Source: Anaerolineales bacterium
Lineage (GTDB): Bacteria; Chloroflexota; Anaerolineae; Anaerolineales; Villigracilaceae
NCBI GenBank assembly: GCA_013140605.1
Contig: JABFSL010000022.1
Span: 47,022-111,021 of the forward strand
Length of the DNA: 64,000 nucleotides
Direction of reading: 5' to 3'
The translations under genes and the position numbers were made by a program. Positions 7,974 to 16,596 of the stretch are shown piece by piece. Under the pieces are notes generated by a model. It did no database searches. It was given only the letters and a program-made list of their open reading frames with translations, and was not told the DNA's origin. Position 1 is the first letter of the stretch; each line of letters begins with the position of its first letter.

Positions 7974-10802
7974 TTACGCCAATTCCACTTTGACTGCCAC
8001 GATTTTATATTCAGGAATTTTTGCAACCGGGTCAAGTGATGCGTGTGTCAACTCATTCGCCGATGCGTTGGGGAAGTGGAAATTTGCATAGACCATGCCG
8101 GGCGGCACGCGGTCTGTCACCCAGGCTTGGGCTGAAATATTTCCGCGGCGGGATGTAACGCGCACAAAACTCTTTGCGATCAGTCCCATCTTTTCAGCGT
8201 CATTTGGATTCACTTCGATCAAAGCCTCGCCGTACACTTCCATCAACCCTTTTGCGCGGCGCGTCATCTGTCCGCCGTGCCAGTGATAAAGCACGCGACC
8301 TGTGCTCATTAACATTGGGTAATCGTCGTCGGGTTTCTCAGCGGGCGGCACATGGTCAATGGGCATGAACTTGCCTTTTCCGCGCGTGAATTGTTTGGTG
8401 TGCAAAACTGGTGTCCCCGGGTGTTCCAATGTCGGACATGGCCATTGCAGACGTTCGCCTGCTTCAAGCCTTGCATGTGTGATTCCGCCATAGGATGGGG
8501 TCAATGCGTTGATCTCGGACATGATCGCGGATGAGTCAACATAGTCCCAGCCAGAATAAGGCGCATCGGAGCGGACCCGGTCACTGGTCCCGGCCAAGAG
8601 GCGTTTTGCAATCTGACAGGTGATCCACCAATCGTCCCGAGCATCGCCTTGTGTGGGAATCGCCTTGCGCACCATCTGCACGCGTCGTTCGGTATTTGTG
8701 AACGTGCCAGTCTTCTCTGCGAAGGTAACGCCGGGTAAAAGTACATCCGCATACGCGGCAGTTTCAGAGGGGAAGATTTCCTGTAAAACAAGAAAATCAA
8801 TTGATTCAAAGCAGTGCCGAATGTGTTTCGTATCAGGGTCAGACATCACAGGGTCTTCGCCGAGCACATAAAGCGCATGAGTCTTGCCTTCGAGGATACC
8901 GGGCACCATTTCAGTGACAGTTGCTCCGACGGTGGACGATAGACCGCGGACCGTTTTACCGTCAACCGTCCTTGGTCCACTGTCCAAACCCCACGCCCTT
9001 GCGAATTTTTCGCGCACTTCTTCGCTCGTGACTGGCTGGTAGGCTGTGTAAACATTCGGCAGGCCGCCCATGTCACACGCGCCTTGCACGTTGTTCTGTC
9101 CGCGTAATGGATTCACCCCGCCGCCAGCCTTGCCCATGTTGCCAAGCAGCATTTGCAGGTTGGCGAGATCCATCACGTTACGCACGCCAACGATATGCTG
9201 TGTGATGCCCATGGCCCATATCACAGCCATCGGGCTGTTTTGAGCTATGATTTCTGCGGCTTCATAAAGTTTTTCAACAGGCACGTTTGTAGTTTTTGCA
9301 ACCACATCCGGCGGATAGTTCATCACGGTGGCTTTGAACTGATCAAAGTTTTCTGTGCGTTCATCAATGAAGGATTTATTCTCCCATCCTTTTTCGAGGA
9401 TGATGTACATCAAGCCGTTGATCAGGGCGATATCTGTGCCGGGTCTGTGGCGCAGATGAAGCGTGGCGAATTCGGTAATGTCAATCTTGCGCGGATCAGC
9501 CACGACCAGTTTTGCGCCGCGCTGCCGCACCGCCTGACGGAGCATGGCTCCGAAGACAGGATGCTGTTCAGTTGTATTGGAACCAATAATGAAGAAGGCT
9601 TTTGCTTCTTTTGCCACATCGTCCATTGAGTTGGACATGGCACCCGAGCCGAAGGAGGCAGCCAGACCGGCTACCGTGCTGGAGTGTCAGAGACGGGCGC
9701 AGTGGTCAATGTTGTTCGTGCCAATGACCTGTCGCGCCAGTTTGTTCATCAAATAATTTTCTTCGTTCGTGCATTTCGCCGAAGTGAGTACGCCAATGCT
9801 GTCTGCGCCGTAATTTTTACGGGTTGTTGCAAGTTTGTCCGCAACAATATCGAGAGCCTTGTCCCATTCGGTTTCCACCCAATCCCACTGTCCACTGTCC
9901 ACTGCCCACTGCTCACTGATAACTGGTTTCTTCTTCCCTTCCAATAAATATCTTCTAACTTTAGGCTTTGTCAATCTCTCTGGATGGTGAATGTAATCAT
10001 ATCCGTAACGCCCTTTTACGCATAATGCCATTCCGTTGACAGGTGAATTTGGATTGGACTGCACGCCGATGACTTTCTTGTTTTTCACCAGTAAATCAAA
10101 TTGACAGCCTACGCCGCAATAGGAGCATGTGGTGGTGACTTTAGTCACCTGATGCGCGCGGGCAGTTCCGTAATTCATCTTGTTCGAGAGTGCGCCCGTT
10201 GGGCAGTACGCCATGCATTGGCCGCAAGACTCGCAGCGTGCCTCGAGCATGGTGGTGCCAGCGCCCGCAACGATGATCTCATCAAATCCGCGTTTTGCCA
10301 CGCCCCACACATCGCGGACTTGAATCTCTGCGCAAGCTGAAACACATCGTCGGCAAAGGATGCAGCGATTCATGTCCACGCGGATGAATGGATTTGGGTC
10401 GCTGTTGACTGGATATCGTGTGCCTTTGCTTCCCCACTCCGGCGCGGATGCTTTGTATTCATAAGCCAGGTCTTGCAGTTCGCATTCACCGCTGACATCA
10501 CAGGTAATGCAATCCTGCGGATGGTTGGCGAGCATCAGTTCCAAAGTCAACTTGCGGTCTTTGGTAACTTTTTCGCTGTGCGTTTGAATCTCCATGCCTT
10601 CCCAAACGGGTGTCACGCATGCGGCTTGTAGAAATCTCCCGCCTTTAACTTCTACAATGCACATGCGGCAGTTGCCGGTGGGATTCAAATCCTTGTGATA
10701 GCACAAAGTAGGAACTTCAATACCATGTGCCTGCGCGGCTTGTAAAACTGTCTGTCCTGCTTCTGCCTGAATGGATTGTCCGTTGATTGTTATGTTAACC
10801 AT
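7974..10802 (-). CDS. fdhA: Selenocysteine-containing NAD-type formate dehydrogenase catalytic subunit
   Basis: One gene interrupted by an in-frame TGA (9687-9689) at codon 372, in the context HCARL-TGA-HSSTVAGL where Sec-type formate dehydrogenases carry selenocysteine. Read through, the product has 942 residues. It has a NuoG-like N-terminus with [2Fe-2S] ligands C34/C45/C48/C62, H94/C98/C101/C107, two ferredoxin clusters (C147-C157 and C190-C200) and the catalytic-domain [4Fe-4S] C226/C229/C233/C261. A molybdopterin (MopB) domain with Sec372 follows, including GSNTTEQHP, GRVLYHWHGGQMTRR and the C-terminal molybdopterin-binding fold. It oxidises formate to CO2 and passes electrons to the NuoEF-like subunit upstream. 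Residues ~294-308 appear to be an inserted repeat. A SECIS-like hairpin follows the TGA. Confidence 0.95.
9657..9689 (-). other. Selenocysteine TGA codon and bacterial SECIS hairpin
   Basis: TGA at 9687-9689. On the minus strand a 7-bp stem (9669-9675 with 9657-9663) closes a GGTCT loop (9664-9668). The loop starts 18 bases after the TGA, the same distance and loop sequence as in the E. coli fdhF SECIS as I recall it. It would recruit SelB with Sec-tRNA; none of the sel genes is in this window. Confidence 0.9.
9884..9925 (-). repeat. CAGTGG-type simple repeat inside fdhA
   Basis: On the minus strand the segment is built from AGTGGNCAGTGGNCAGT units. It is read in frame as SEQWAVDSGQWDW in a stretch that related formate dehydrogenases lack. 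Similar repeats lie between genes at 31026-31099 and 51146-51208. Confidence 0.75.
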
Positions 10803-10840
10803 TGTTTCACCTTCGACTACTCGACTATGTGACTAAGTAA

Positions 10841-12619
10841 CTATTTGACCAACTCCGCTTTCGCAAACTCCGCGCCAAAATGGGTCAGCACGGATTTCAT
10901 CGGGATCGGCACGGATTGTCCCAGCCCGCAGAAGGACGAGTCTTGCATGAGCACCGCGAGAGTCTTTAACTCATCGGTGTCGCCTTGCTGACCTTGTCCG
11001 CTTACGAGGCGGTTTAGGATTTCGAGCGAGCGCCAGGTTCCAACACGGCAGGGCGTGCATTTGCCGCAGGATTCCGCCGCGAAGAAATGTAGTAACTCGC
11101 GCAGGAATGCCACTGGTGAAACTGTCTGATCGCAGATCAGGAATGAACCCGCGCCCATCGAGATGACTTGTGTCCAGCGTTTTTCCATGGCTTTGATATC
11201 GCGCGTCACGCCTTTGAGCGGGCCTGAGCTATAGTCAATGTGCGCATCCACCAATGCAGGCGGGACAATTGTCCCAGCCGCGCCGCCGCAGAGTGCGAAA
11301 TTGAAAGTTGAGCCAGGCAGCATTCCGCCGCCGAAGTCATTGATAATTTCGCGTAAGGTCAACCCAAAGGGAGCTTCGAATAGACCAGGATTCTTCACGT
11401 GTCCCAGCACCATATAAACTTTTGTGCCCGGCGTGGGATCATCGGTTAGATTGCGCCACCATTCCGCGCCATTTTTTACGATGTGCGGTACTGCGCAAAA
11501 CGATTCAACATTATTGACTGCTGTTGGCTGCCCTCGGAAACCATAAGTGGGTGGGTAGGGCGGACGAAGTCTTGGCTCTCCGCGTTTGCCTTCGAGTGAC
11601 TCGATCAGTGCAGTCTCTTCACCGCAGATGTATGCCCCCGCACCCCGATGCACATGGATTTTGAAAGAGAAGCTGCTCCCTAGAATATTTTCGCCAAGTA
11701 AATTCTTTGCTTCCGCTTGTTCAATGGCTCGTTCCAAACGACGTGCCTGATATTCATATTCGCCGCGGATATAGATCCACGCTTCTGACGCGCCGCAAGC
11801 GTATCCTGCGATGGTTATACCTTCCAGCAATTGATGCGGATTCGTATCCATCAACACACGGTCTTTGAAGATGAGCGGCTCGGATTCATCAGCGTTGCAA
11901 ACGATGTAACGCGGAGTCCGTTTTTCGCTGGCGACGAAACGCCACTTGCGTCCCACAGGAAAGCCCGCGCCGCCGCGTCCTTGCAGGCCGGATGATTCCA
12001 CTTCCGCAAGAACAGCCGTCGGGTCGGATTGAAGCGCTTTTTTTAATCCATCATAAAGGCCGTGCTCCAGTGCAGATTCGATTTCATCTGGATTAACTTT
12101 TCCGATTAAGGCAGTCATCACACGGACTTCGCCTTTGCGCGGCGTTGAATAATCTGTCTGCACACCGCGCCAACCCTCGCAAACTTTTGCGGCATTTTGT
12201 GCTTCGACTGGCCCCGCCTGTTCGTCCTCCACCAAAACTGCTGGCGCGCGATCGCATAAGCCAAGACATGAAGTGCGTTCAACTGTAAAATCTTCGCCCA
12301 CCTTGTTTTGCCACTCACTGTTCACTGATAACTGGTTACTGGCTTTCTTCAACCAGCAGACCGGGCCGTCACAAACACGTAAAACCTTTTTGCGTTCTTC
12401 AAGCGAGAGCATGGAATAAAACGTTGCCATTCCATACGCTTCGTGCGCAGGGAGGTGAAGGGCGCGTGCAGTTTCAGTTATGGTGACAGAATTCAAATTG
12501 TTTTTTGCGTCGAGATCTTTGAGAACCTCAAGTGTGGCTTCCTGCGTGCCGCCATGATGCAATGCGAGTTCTTCGATCTCCGGGTCAACAGGTTTGTAGA
12601 CGATCTTTTTATTTGTCAT
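10841..12619 (-). CDS. NuoE-NuoF fusion, NADH-binding subunit of the formate dehydrogenase
   Basis: 592 residues. The first ~150 are a NuoE-like thioredoxin-fold [2Fe-2S] domain with ligands C83, C88, C118 and C122. The rest is NuoF: the glycine-rich FMN/NADH loop GRGGAGFPVGRKW, and the [4Fe-4S] motif ESCGKCTPCRVG with the later Cys in SSFCGLGQS. It reduces NAD+ with electrons from FdhA, whose start lies 38 bases downstream. This is a soluble NAD-dependent formate dehydrogenase or hydrogenase-diaphorase type arrangement rather than complex I itself. Residues ~94-103 (NQLSVNSEWQ) coincide with a short repeat seen elsewhere. Confidence 0.92.
   Translation of the reverse strand: MTNKKIVYKPVDPEIEELALHHGGTQEATLEVLKDLDAKNNLNSVTITETARALHLPAHEAYGMATFYSMLSLEERKKVLRVCDGPVCWLKKASNQLSVNSEWQNKVGEDFTVERTSCLGLCDRAPAVLVEDEQAGPVEAQNAAKVCEGWRGVQTDYSTPRKGEVRVMTALIGKVNPDEIESALEHGLYDGLKKALQSDPTAVLAEVESSGLQGRGGAGFPVGRKWRFVASEKRTPRYIVCNADESEPLIFKDRVLMDTNPHQLLEGITIAGYACGASEAWIYIRGEYEYQARRLERAIEQAEAKNLLGENILGSSFSFKIHVHRGAGAYICGEETALIESLEGKRGEPRLRPPYPPTYGFRGQPTAVNNVESFCAVPHIVKNGAEWWRNLTDDPTPGTKVYMVLGHVKNPGLFEAPFGLTLREIINDFGGGMLPGSTFNFALCGGAAGTIVPPALVDAHIDYSSGPLKGVTRDIKAMEKRWTQVISMGAGSFLICDQTVSPVAFLRELLHFFAAESCGKCTPCRVGTWRSLEILNRLVSGQGQQGDTDELKTLAVLMQDSSFCGLGQSVPIPMKSVLTHFGAEFAKAELVK
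12311..12340 (-). repeat. Short CAGT-type repeat inside the NuoE part
   Basis: The minus strand reads AGTAACCAGTTATCAGTGAA followed by CAGTGAGTGG, the same style as the fdhA insertion, coding NQLSVNSEW between the second and third Fe-S cysteines. Confidence 0.6.
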
Positions 12620-12758
12620 GGTGCCTCATGTAGAATCTAACACTTCAGAATGATTATCATCCGTCTGACATTTCTTTGTAAGTTGCTTTCTTCATACATC
12701 GAAGGGATGTTTGTCCCTGCTTATAGTGATATATTTCACAATTAAGTATAACAGAAAA

Positions 12759-12781
12759 AAGCCGTTTCAAAAAAACGGCTT
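12759..12781 (-). terminator. Terminator of fdhD
   Basis: 9-bp stem (12759-12767 and 12773-12781) with a 5-base loop, followed on the minus strand by TTTTT. It lies 10 bases past the fdhD stop, so fdhD is probably a separate unit from the formate dehydrogenase operon. Confidence 0.8.
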
Positions 12782-12790
12782 CGAGAAAAT

Positions 12791-13564
12791 TTACAAACCA
12801 ACTCGCTGCGTATTTGAATATACATTGAACCTGTGTTTCCTTGCGTAACCGATCAATGTAATTCCATACCGCTCCGCCATCTCAATCGAAAGCGACGATG
12901 GGGAAGTGCGCGAGATCAAAATCGGGGCGTTCATCCGCGCTGCTTTTTGCAGCATCTCCGAACTGATGCGGCCAGTTGTGATCAATATCCTTGTCTCAGG
13001 CCAGATATTATTCATCAAGCACAATCCCGCGATCTTATCCAATGTGTTGTGTCTGCCAATATCTTCAGCCGATATAAGAATTTTTTTGCCATCACTCAAA
13101 GCGGATGTATGGACTCCGCCTGTCTCTCGGTATAAGGATTGCGACTCGAACAGCATTTCCACAAGTTTGCCAATCGCTTCAGGCTGGACCTTGAACTGGT
13201 CGCCGTCAAAAGAGACATTCGGCTTCGCTAGCAGGTCAACGGCCGTCACGCCGCCTGTGCAGCCTGACGTCCTTCTCCATGATGTAGGCTGCTGTGCTTC
13301 ATGATTTAGCCACACGTCCACATTGTCCCCATGCTCACATACGCGGACGTCGTTGACCTCGTCCATTTTTTCGATGATGCCTTCGTTGTAGAGAAACCCA
13401 ACCGCCATAGCTTCCAAATTGACAGGCGTACACATGAACGTGATCCACACCTGGCTGTTGACCGTTAACGAAACAGGCGTTTCAACGATGGTCTCCGCGT
13501 CAAAGGATTTCCATTTCTGAAATTCATATTGTTCATAGTGAATTGATTTTTGCGGCGTAATCAT
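12791..13564 (-). CDS. fdhD: Formate dehydrogenase accessory sulfurtransferase FdhD
   Basis: 257 residues of the FdhD family, which sulfurates the molybdenum cofactor for formate dehydrogenase. Recognisable motifs are VNLEAMAVGFLYNEGII, TGGVHTSAL, DIGRHNTLDKIAG and TTGRISSEML. The active-site loop reads RRTSGCTGG: C102 is present, but the second Cys of the E. coli CxxC pair is replaced by Gly. Many FdhD proteins have only one Cys here, so activity is not excluded. Upstream of the formate dehydrogenase genes on the same strand, which fits its job. Confidence 0.92.
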   Translation of the reverse strand: MITPQKSIHYEQYEFQKWKSFDAETIVETPVSLTVNSQVWITFMCTPVNLEAMAVGFLYNEGIIEKMDEVNDVRVCEHGDNVDVWLNHEAQQPTSWRRTSGCTGGVTAVDLLAKPNVSFDGDQFKVQPEAIGKLVEMLFESQSLYRETGGVHTSALSDGKKILISAEDIGRHNTLDKIAGLCLMNNIWPETRILITTGRISSEMLQKAARMNAPILISRTSPSSLSIEMAERYGITLIGYARKHRFNVYSNTQRVGL

Positions 13565-13583
13565 AAGTTCTCCAACCAGTAAA

Positions 13584-14213
13584 TTAAATCTTATCCCAAT
13601 TTGCGGGTAATTTTGGCGCTGACCAGTTTGGATCTGGTTTCCAATTCGACCAGGAATTATTCAGTGGATAGTGTCTGTTTGCGATCCTATCAAAGACTTC
13701 ATCTTTGGCAACTTCTATTTCTTGTGTCCACTCGTGCAAAATGGTGCCACATTCAATCCCTTTCTGATAATCATCAAGGTCTTTTATTTTCCAACTGTAG
13801 TCTGGATTGATAATAATGTCGAGTTCCAGGTCCAATGCGTCAAACCCGGAATGACTGCGTTGAAGGGGCGATTGAAAGTTGATGTAATAACACAGGAATT
13901 CGTTACTATCATCCTGCCAGAAATATATGGTTGAGTAATATTTTTTTGGTTCGATCAAAAGCAAAAGACGATTAGTATGCCAAATATACTTTTCTAATTT
14001 AAAGGGCTTATCCTTGAAGTCCCAGCGACGTTTGCCATTTTTCTTTCCTTTTAAATACCCTTCCAAGTCTACACATTCAGCGCCGGGTAAAAGCGCCAAC
14101 GCTATTTCTTCGGGTGTGTCCTGCACAACGATAACCGATTGGGCATGGCAAACATGATTGTTGAAGATCCCTCTTACGACAATAGTGTCACCCGAGTTCC
14201 AAGTTTTCTGCAT
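13584..14213 (-). CDS. DUF402 protein
   Basis: 209 residues with the DUF402 signature: a charged region with WHTNRLLLLIEPKKYYSTIYF, then FDALDLELDIIINPDYSWKI and the acidic KDLDDYQKG. Characterised DUF402 members (Ntdp, FomD) are metal-dependent phosphatases acting on nucleoside di/triphosphates or cytidylylated phosphonates; the Asp/Glu residues of the DALDLELD stretch fit that metal site. The substrate is unknown. Its start abuts the stop of the upstream YHS gene with no gap. Confidence 0.75.
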   Translation of the reverse strand: MQKTWNSGDTIVVRGIFNNHVCHAQSVIVVQDTPEEIALALLPGAECVDLEGYLKGKKNGKRRWDFKDKPFKLEKYIWHTNRLLLLIEPKKYYSTIYFWQDDSNEFLCYYINFQSPLQRSHSGFDALDLELDIIINPDYSWKIKDLDDYQKGIECGTILHEWTQEIEVAKDEVFDRIANRHYPLNNSWSNWKPDPNWSAPKLPANWDKI

Positions 14214-14447
14214 TTATCCGCTCTTTTGTTTTTCCGAATTCCTGTGCATCTTATAAAACAGATCGGGGTCAGCCAAAAATGCGCCGAGACAGGAATCTGT
14301 ACAAAGATAAATTGTCCGTCCGCGATACTGCGCGCGCGGAAAATACTGCGGGTCTGTATCGTTGAAAATCCGCCCGCAGAGAGTGCCGAATTTGCGCGAC
14401 CTGACTGTATTATTTTCAATCAAGGAATTTATGTTTGAGTTAAGCAT
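14214..14447 (-). CDS. Small YHS/TRASH-type metal-binding protein
   Basis: 77 residues. A Cys in GTLCGRIF followed by YFPRAQYRGRTIYLCTDSC is the YHS/TRASH pattern, a small treble-clef-like domain that binds heavy metals or zinc. The rest (FLADPDLFY) matches the C-terminal YHS helix. Overlaps the upstream GH13 gene by 8 bases and abuts the DUF402 gene, so all three are likely co-transcribed. Possible metal sensing or chaperone role, not established. Confidence 0.7.
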   Translation of the reverse strand: MLNSNINSLIENNTVRSRKFGTLCGRIFNDTDPQYFPRAQYRGRTIYLCTDSCLGAFLADPDLFYKMHRNSEKQKSG

Positions 14448-16206
14448 GGACTGATGTTACTTCCGCAATGAATACTTCAAACGGATTGGTCGCCAGTGTT
14501 TTCAGGTTTTGCTCTTTTTTTGAATGATCTGCGCTGGAGAACAAGGGTTGAAGTGTGTGTGATTTGATTTCTTTTACACGCGAAAAATCAAATTCAAGGC
14601 GTTCGTTTGAGAAGTTGAGTATGACCAAAACCTTCTGCTCTTCGGTAACGCGCAGGAATGCAAAATAATCTTTTGCAGCGTTGTGAACGGGTATGTATTC
14701 ACCATGTACGAGGGCGGGTGAGTTTTTGCGGACCGTAAGCAAATGCTTGTAATAATTAAGCAGGGAATATGAACTCTGCAATTGGTCCTTGACATTGATC
14801 CCATCTTTATAATTGGGATTCACAGGCAGCCAGGTGGTGACGCCTTCCGCTGAAAACCCCGCATTCGAGTTTCTTGACCATTGCATGGGCGTGCGATTCT
14901 TGTCGCGGGTCATTTCGGCGGTGCGGATCATGGCCTCTTCTGGATGAACCCCCATTTCAGTGACGATGGTGTGGTAATACCAGGAACCCATCGTATCCTT
15001 GACTTGTGATATGTCTGTGAGCAGATAATCGGTCATGCCGATCTCTTCACCGTTGTAGAGGAAGGGCGTGCCTTTCATCGTCAATGCCAGCGCGGCGTGA
15101 AGGCGTGCCAATTCGGCATCGTGTAATTTATCTCCATAGCGGGTGTGGATGCGCGAGCAGTCATGATTTCCAAGCGTATTGCAGGGCCATTTGTTTCCAA
15201 GATGGAGGCTTTCCAGTTGCTTCAATCTTTCGGTTTGGTTTTTGCGGATGTGCGCTGGGGTAATGCGTTCCGTTTGCATGAGCGGGAAATTGAAGACAAG
15301 ATGCAATTCATCCTCGCCATTCCCCATGTAATCAATGTTATCGTCTTCACCGACCAGCATACGGTCGCCATCATACTGATCAAGGATGGCGCGCAATTCC
15401 TTCATTAGTTCATGCAGACCGCCCTGCGCCCATTGATTCTTGAACATATCATGCCAATACTTATCTTTAAGCTTGAGTTCTTTGGGGGTTTTGGCAAGAT
15501 CTGAAAATCTGCGCAGTTCAGCCAAATTCATTGGGACGTTGTGCGGTGTCAACTTTGGGTCTTCGTAGATCGTGCCGAGCGCATCCAGGCGATAGCCGTC
15601 CACGCCAAGATCGAGCCAGAAGCGGATTGCATCCCACATGGCTTCTTTAACTTTGGGATTGTGCCAGTTCAAGTCTGGCTGCTGCTTCATAAAATAATGG
15701 TAATAGTATTGATCGCGCTCTGGAGCATAAGTCCACGCGTCACCATCAAAGCAAGACTGCCAATTGTTGGGAGGCACCCTCACCCCTGACCCCTCTCCCT
15801 CAAAGCGAGGGGAGTCAAGCCAAACATACCAATCCGCTTTGGGATTGTCGCGGCTGGATTTTGACTCAACGAACCACTCATGCTCATCGGAGGTGTGATT
15901 CAGCACCAGGTCCAGAATGACGCGGATGTTTCGTTTATGCGATTCATCCAAAAATAATTTGAAGTCGTCCAACGTGCCGTATTCAGGTGCGACATTGCAG
16001 TAATCCGAAATATCATAGCCGCAATCCCAATTGGGAGAGGGAAAATGCGGGGAGAGCCAAAGCGCATCCACGCCAAGGTCGGCGAGATAATCCAGTTTTT
16101 CGATGATGCCTTTGAAATCTCCAATGCCGTCACCGTTGCCGTCTGCGAACGAGCGCGGATAGATCTGATAAAAGACCGCAGTCTGCCACCATTTGAGAGG
16201 GTTCAT
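14440..16206 (-). CDS. GH13 alpha-glucosidase / oligo-1,6-glucosidase
   Basis: I chose the start ATG at 16204-16206 (MNPLKWWQTAVFYQIYPRSF) because it matches the family N-terminus; an upstream ATG at 16245 lacks a ribosome site. 588 residues. The (beta/alpha)8 catalytic motifs are all visible: DLVLNHTSDEH, GVDGYRLDAL (nucleophile D208), LVGEDDN (acid/base E287) and LGNHDCSR (D349). A cytoplasmic enzyme, judging by the lack of a signal peptide, probably cleaving small alpha-glucosides. Residues ~133-145 (PRFEGEGSGVRVP) look like an in-frame repeat insertion in the B-domain just before the conserved PPNNW. Confidence 0.9.
   Translation of the reverse strand: MNPLKWWQTAVFYQIYPRSFADGNGDGIGDFKGIIEKLDYLADLGVDALWLSPHFPSPNWDCGYDISDYCNVAPEYGTLDDFKLFLDESHKRNIRVILDLVLNHTSDEHEWFVESKSSRDNPKADWYVWLDSPRFEGEGSGVRVPPNNWQSCFDGDAWTYAPERDQYYYHYFMKQQPDLNWHNPKVKEAMWDAIRFWLDLGVDGYRLDALGTIYEDPKLTPHNVPMNLAELRRFSDLAKTPKELKLKDKYWHDMFKNQWAQGGLHELMKELRAILDQYDGDRMLVGEDDNIDYMGNGEDELHLVFNFPLMQTERITPAHIRKNQTERLKQLESLHLGNKWPCNTLGNHDCSRIHTRYGDKLHDAELARLHAALALTMKGTPFLYNGEEIGMTDYLLTDISQVKDTMGSWYYHTIVTEMGVHPEEAMIRTAEMTRDKNRTPMQWSRNSNAGFSAEGVTTWLPVNPNYKDGINVKDQLQSSYSLLNYYKHLLTVRKNSPALVHGEYIPVHNAAKDYFAFLRVTEEQKVLVILNFSNERLEFDFSRVKEIKSHTLQPLFSSADHSKKEQNLKTLATNPFEVFIAEVTSVHA
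15771..15814 (-). repeat. Repeat inserted in frame in the GH13 gene
   Basis: The minus strand is a G-rich unit with GAGGGAGAGGGGTCAGGGGT coding EGEGSGVR. The flanks (WLDSP and PPNNW) are normal for the family, so the repeat replaces a short surface loop. Confidence 0.65.
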
Positions 16207-16264
16207 GGATTTTATAAATTCCTTTTTAAGTTTGAAGGTTTGCAAGTTTGAACTTTATAACTTT

Positions 16265-16534
16265 CTAACCAGCCAACCTTCCAACGATCTTAACGCAATC
16301 GTGTTTGAAAACTTCTTCCTGATGCGGCGCGTCGGGAATTTCACTGGTTAGGTCCTGGCCTGGGAAATGTAGAAATTCGTGCATCTCCGTGCGCCACTTG
16401 GGGCAATCGGTAACATCGTAAACAATGCCTTTGTATGCGATGAATTTACGGGTTCCGCGTTCGCCTGTGCTGCGTTTCAATTCAATTTCTGAGATGACTC
16501 TATCAGGAACTATTGTGATGTTGGCGTCAGACAT
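16265..16534 (-). CDS. Cytochrome b5-like heme/steroid-binding domain protein
   Basis: 89 residues. The region KFIAYKGIVYDVTDCPKW then HEFLHFPGQDLTSEI and DAPHQEEVF matches stand-alone prokaryotic cytochrome b5-like proteins; the His residues of HEFLHFPGQDLT and DAPH are the likely heme ligands. No signal peptide or membrane helix. It has a GGAGA ribosome site. Its redox partner is unknown; neighbours are a glucosidase and an alcohol dehydrogenase. Confidence 0.78.
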   Translation of the reverse strand: MSDANITIVPDRVISEIELKRSTGERGTRKFIAYKGIVYDVTDCPKWRTEMHEFLHFPGQDLTSEIPDAPHQEEVFKHDCVKIVGRLAG

Positions 16535-16596
16535 GAAGAGGTCTCCGAAGTTTGTTTCAGCGTGGATCTGTTTTTCGAAACAGGATCAGGCTGAGG

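Noticed and set aside
9638..9689. FdhA as a pseudogene or two genes split by a stop codon
   Set aside because: The stop is TGA at the Sec position of the family, both sides are in one frame, and a SECIS-like hairpin follows.
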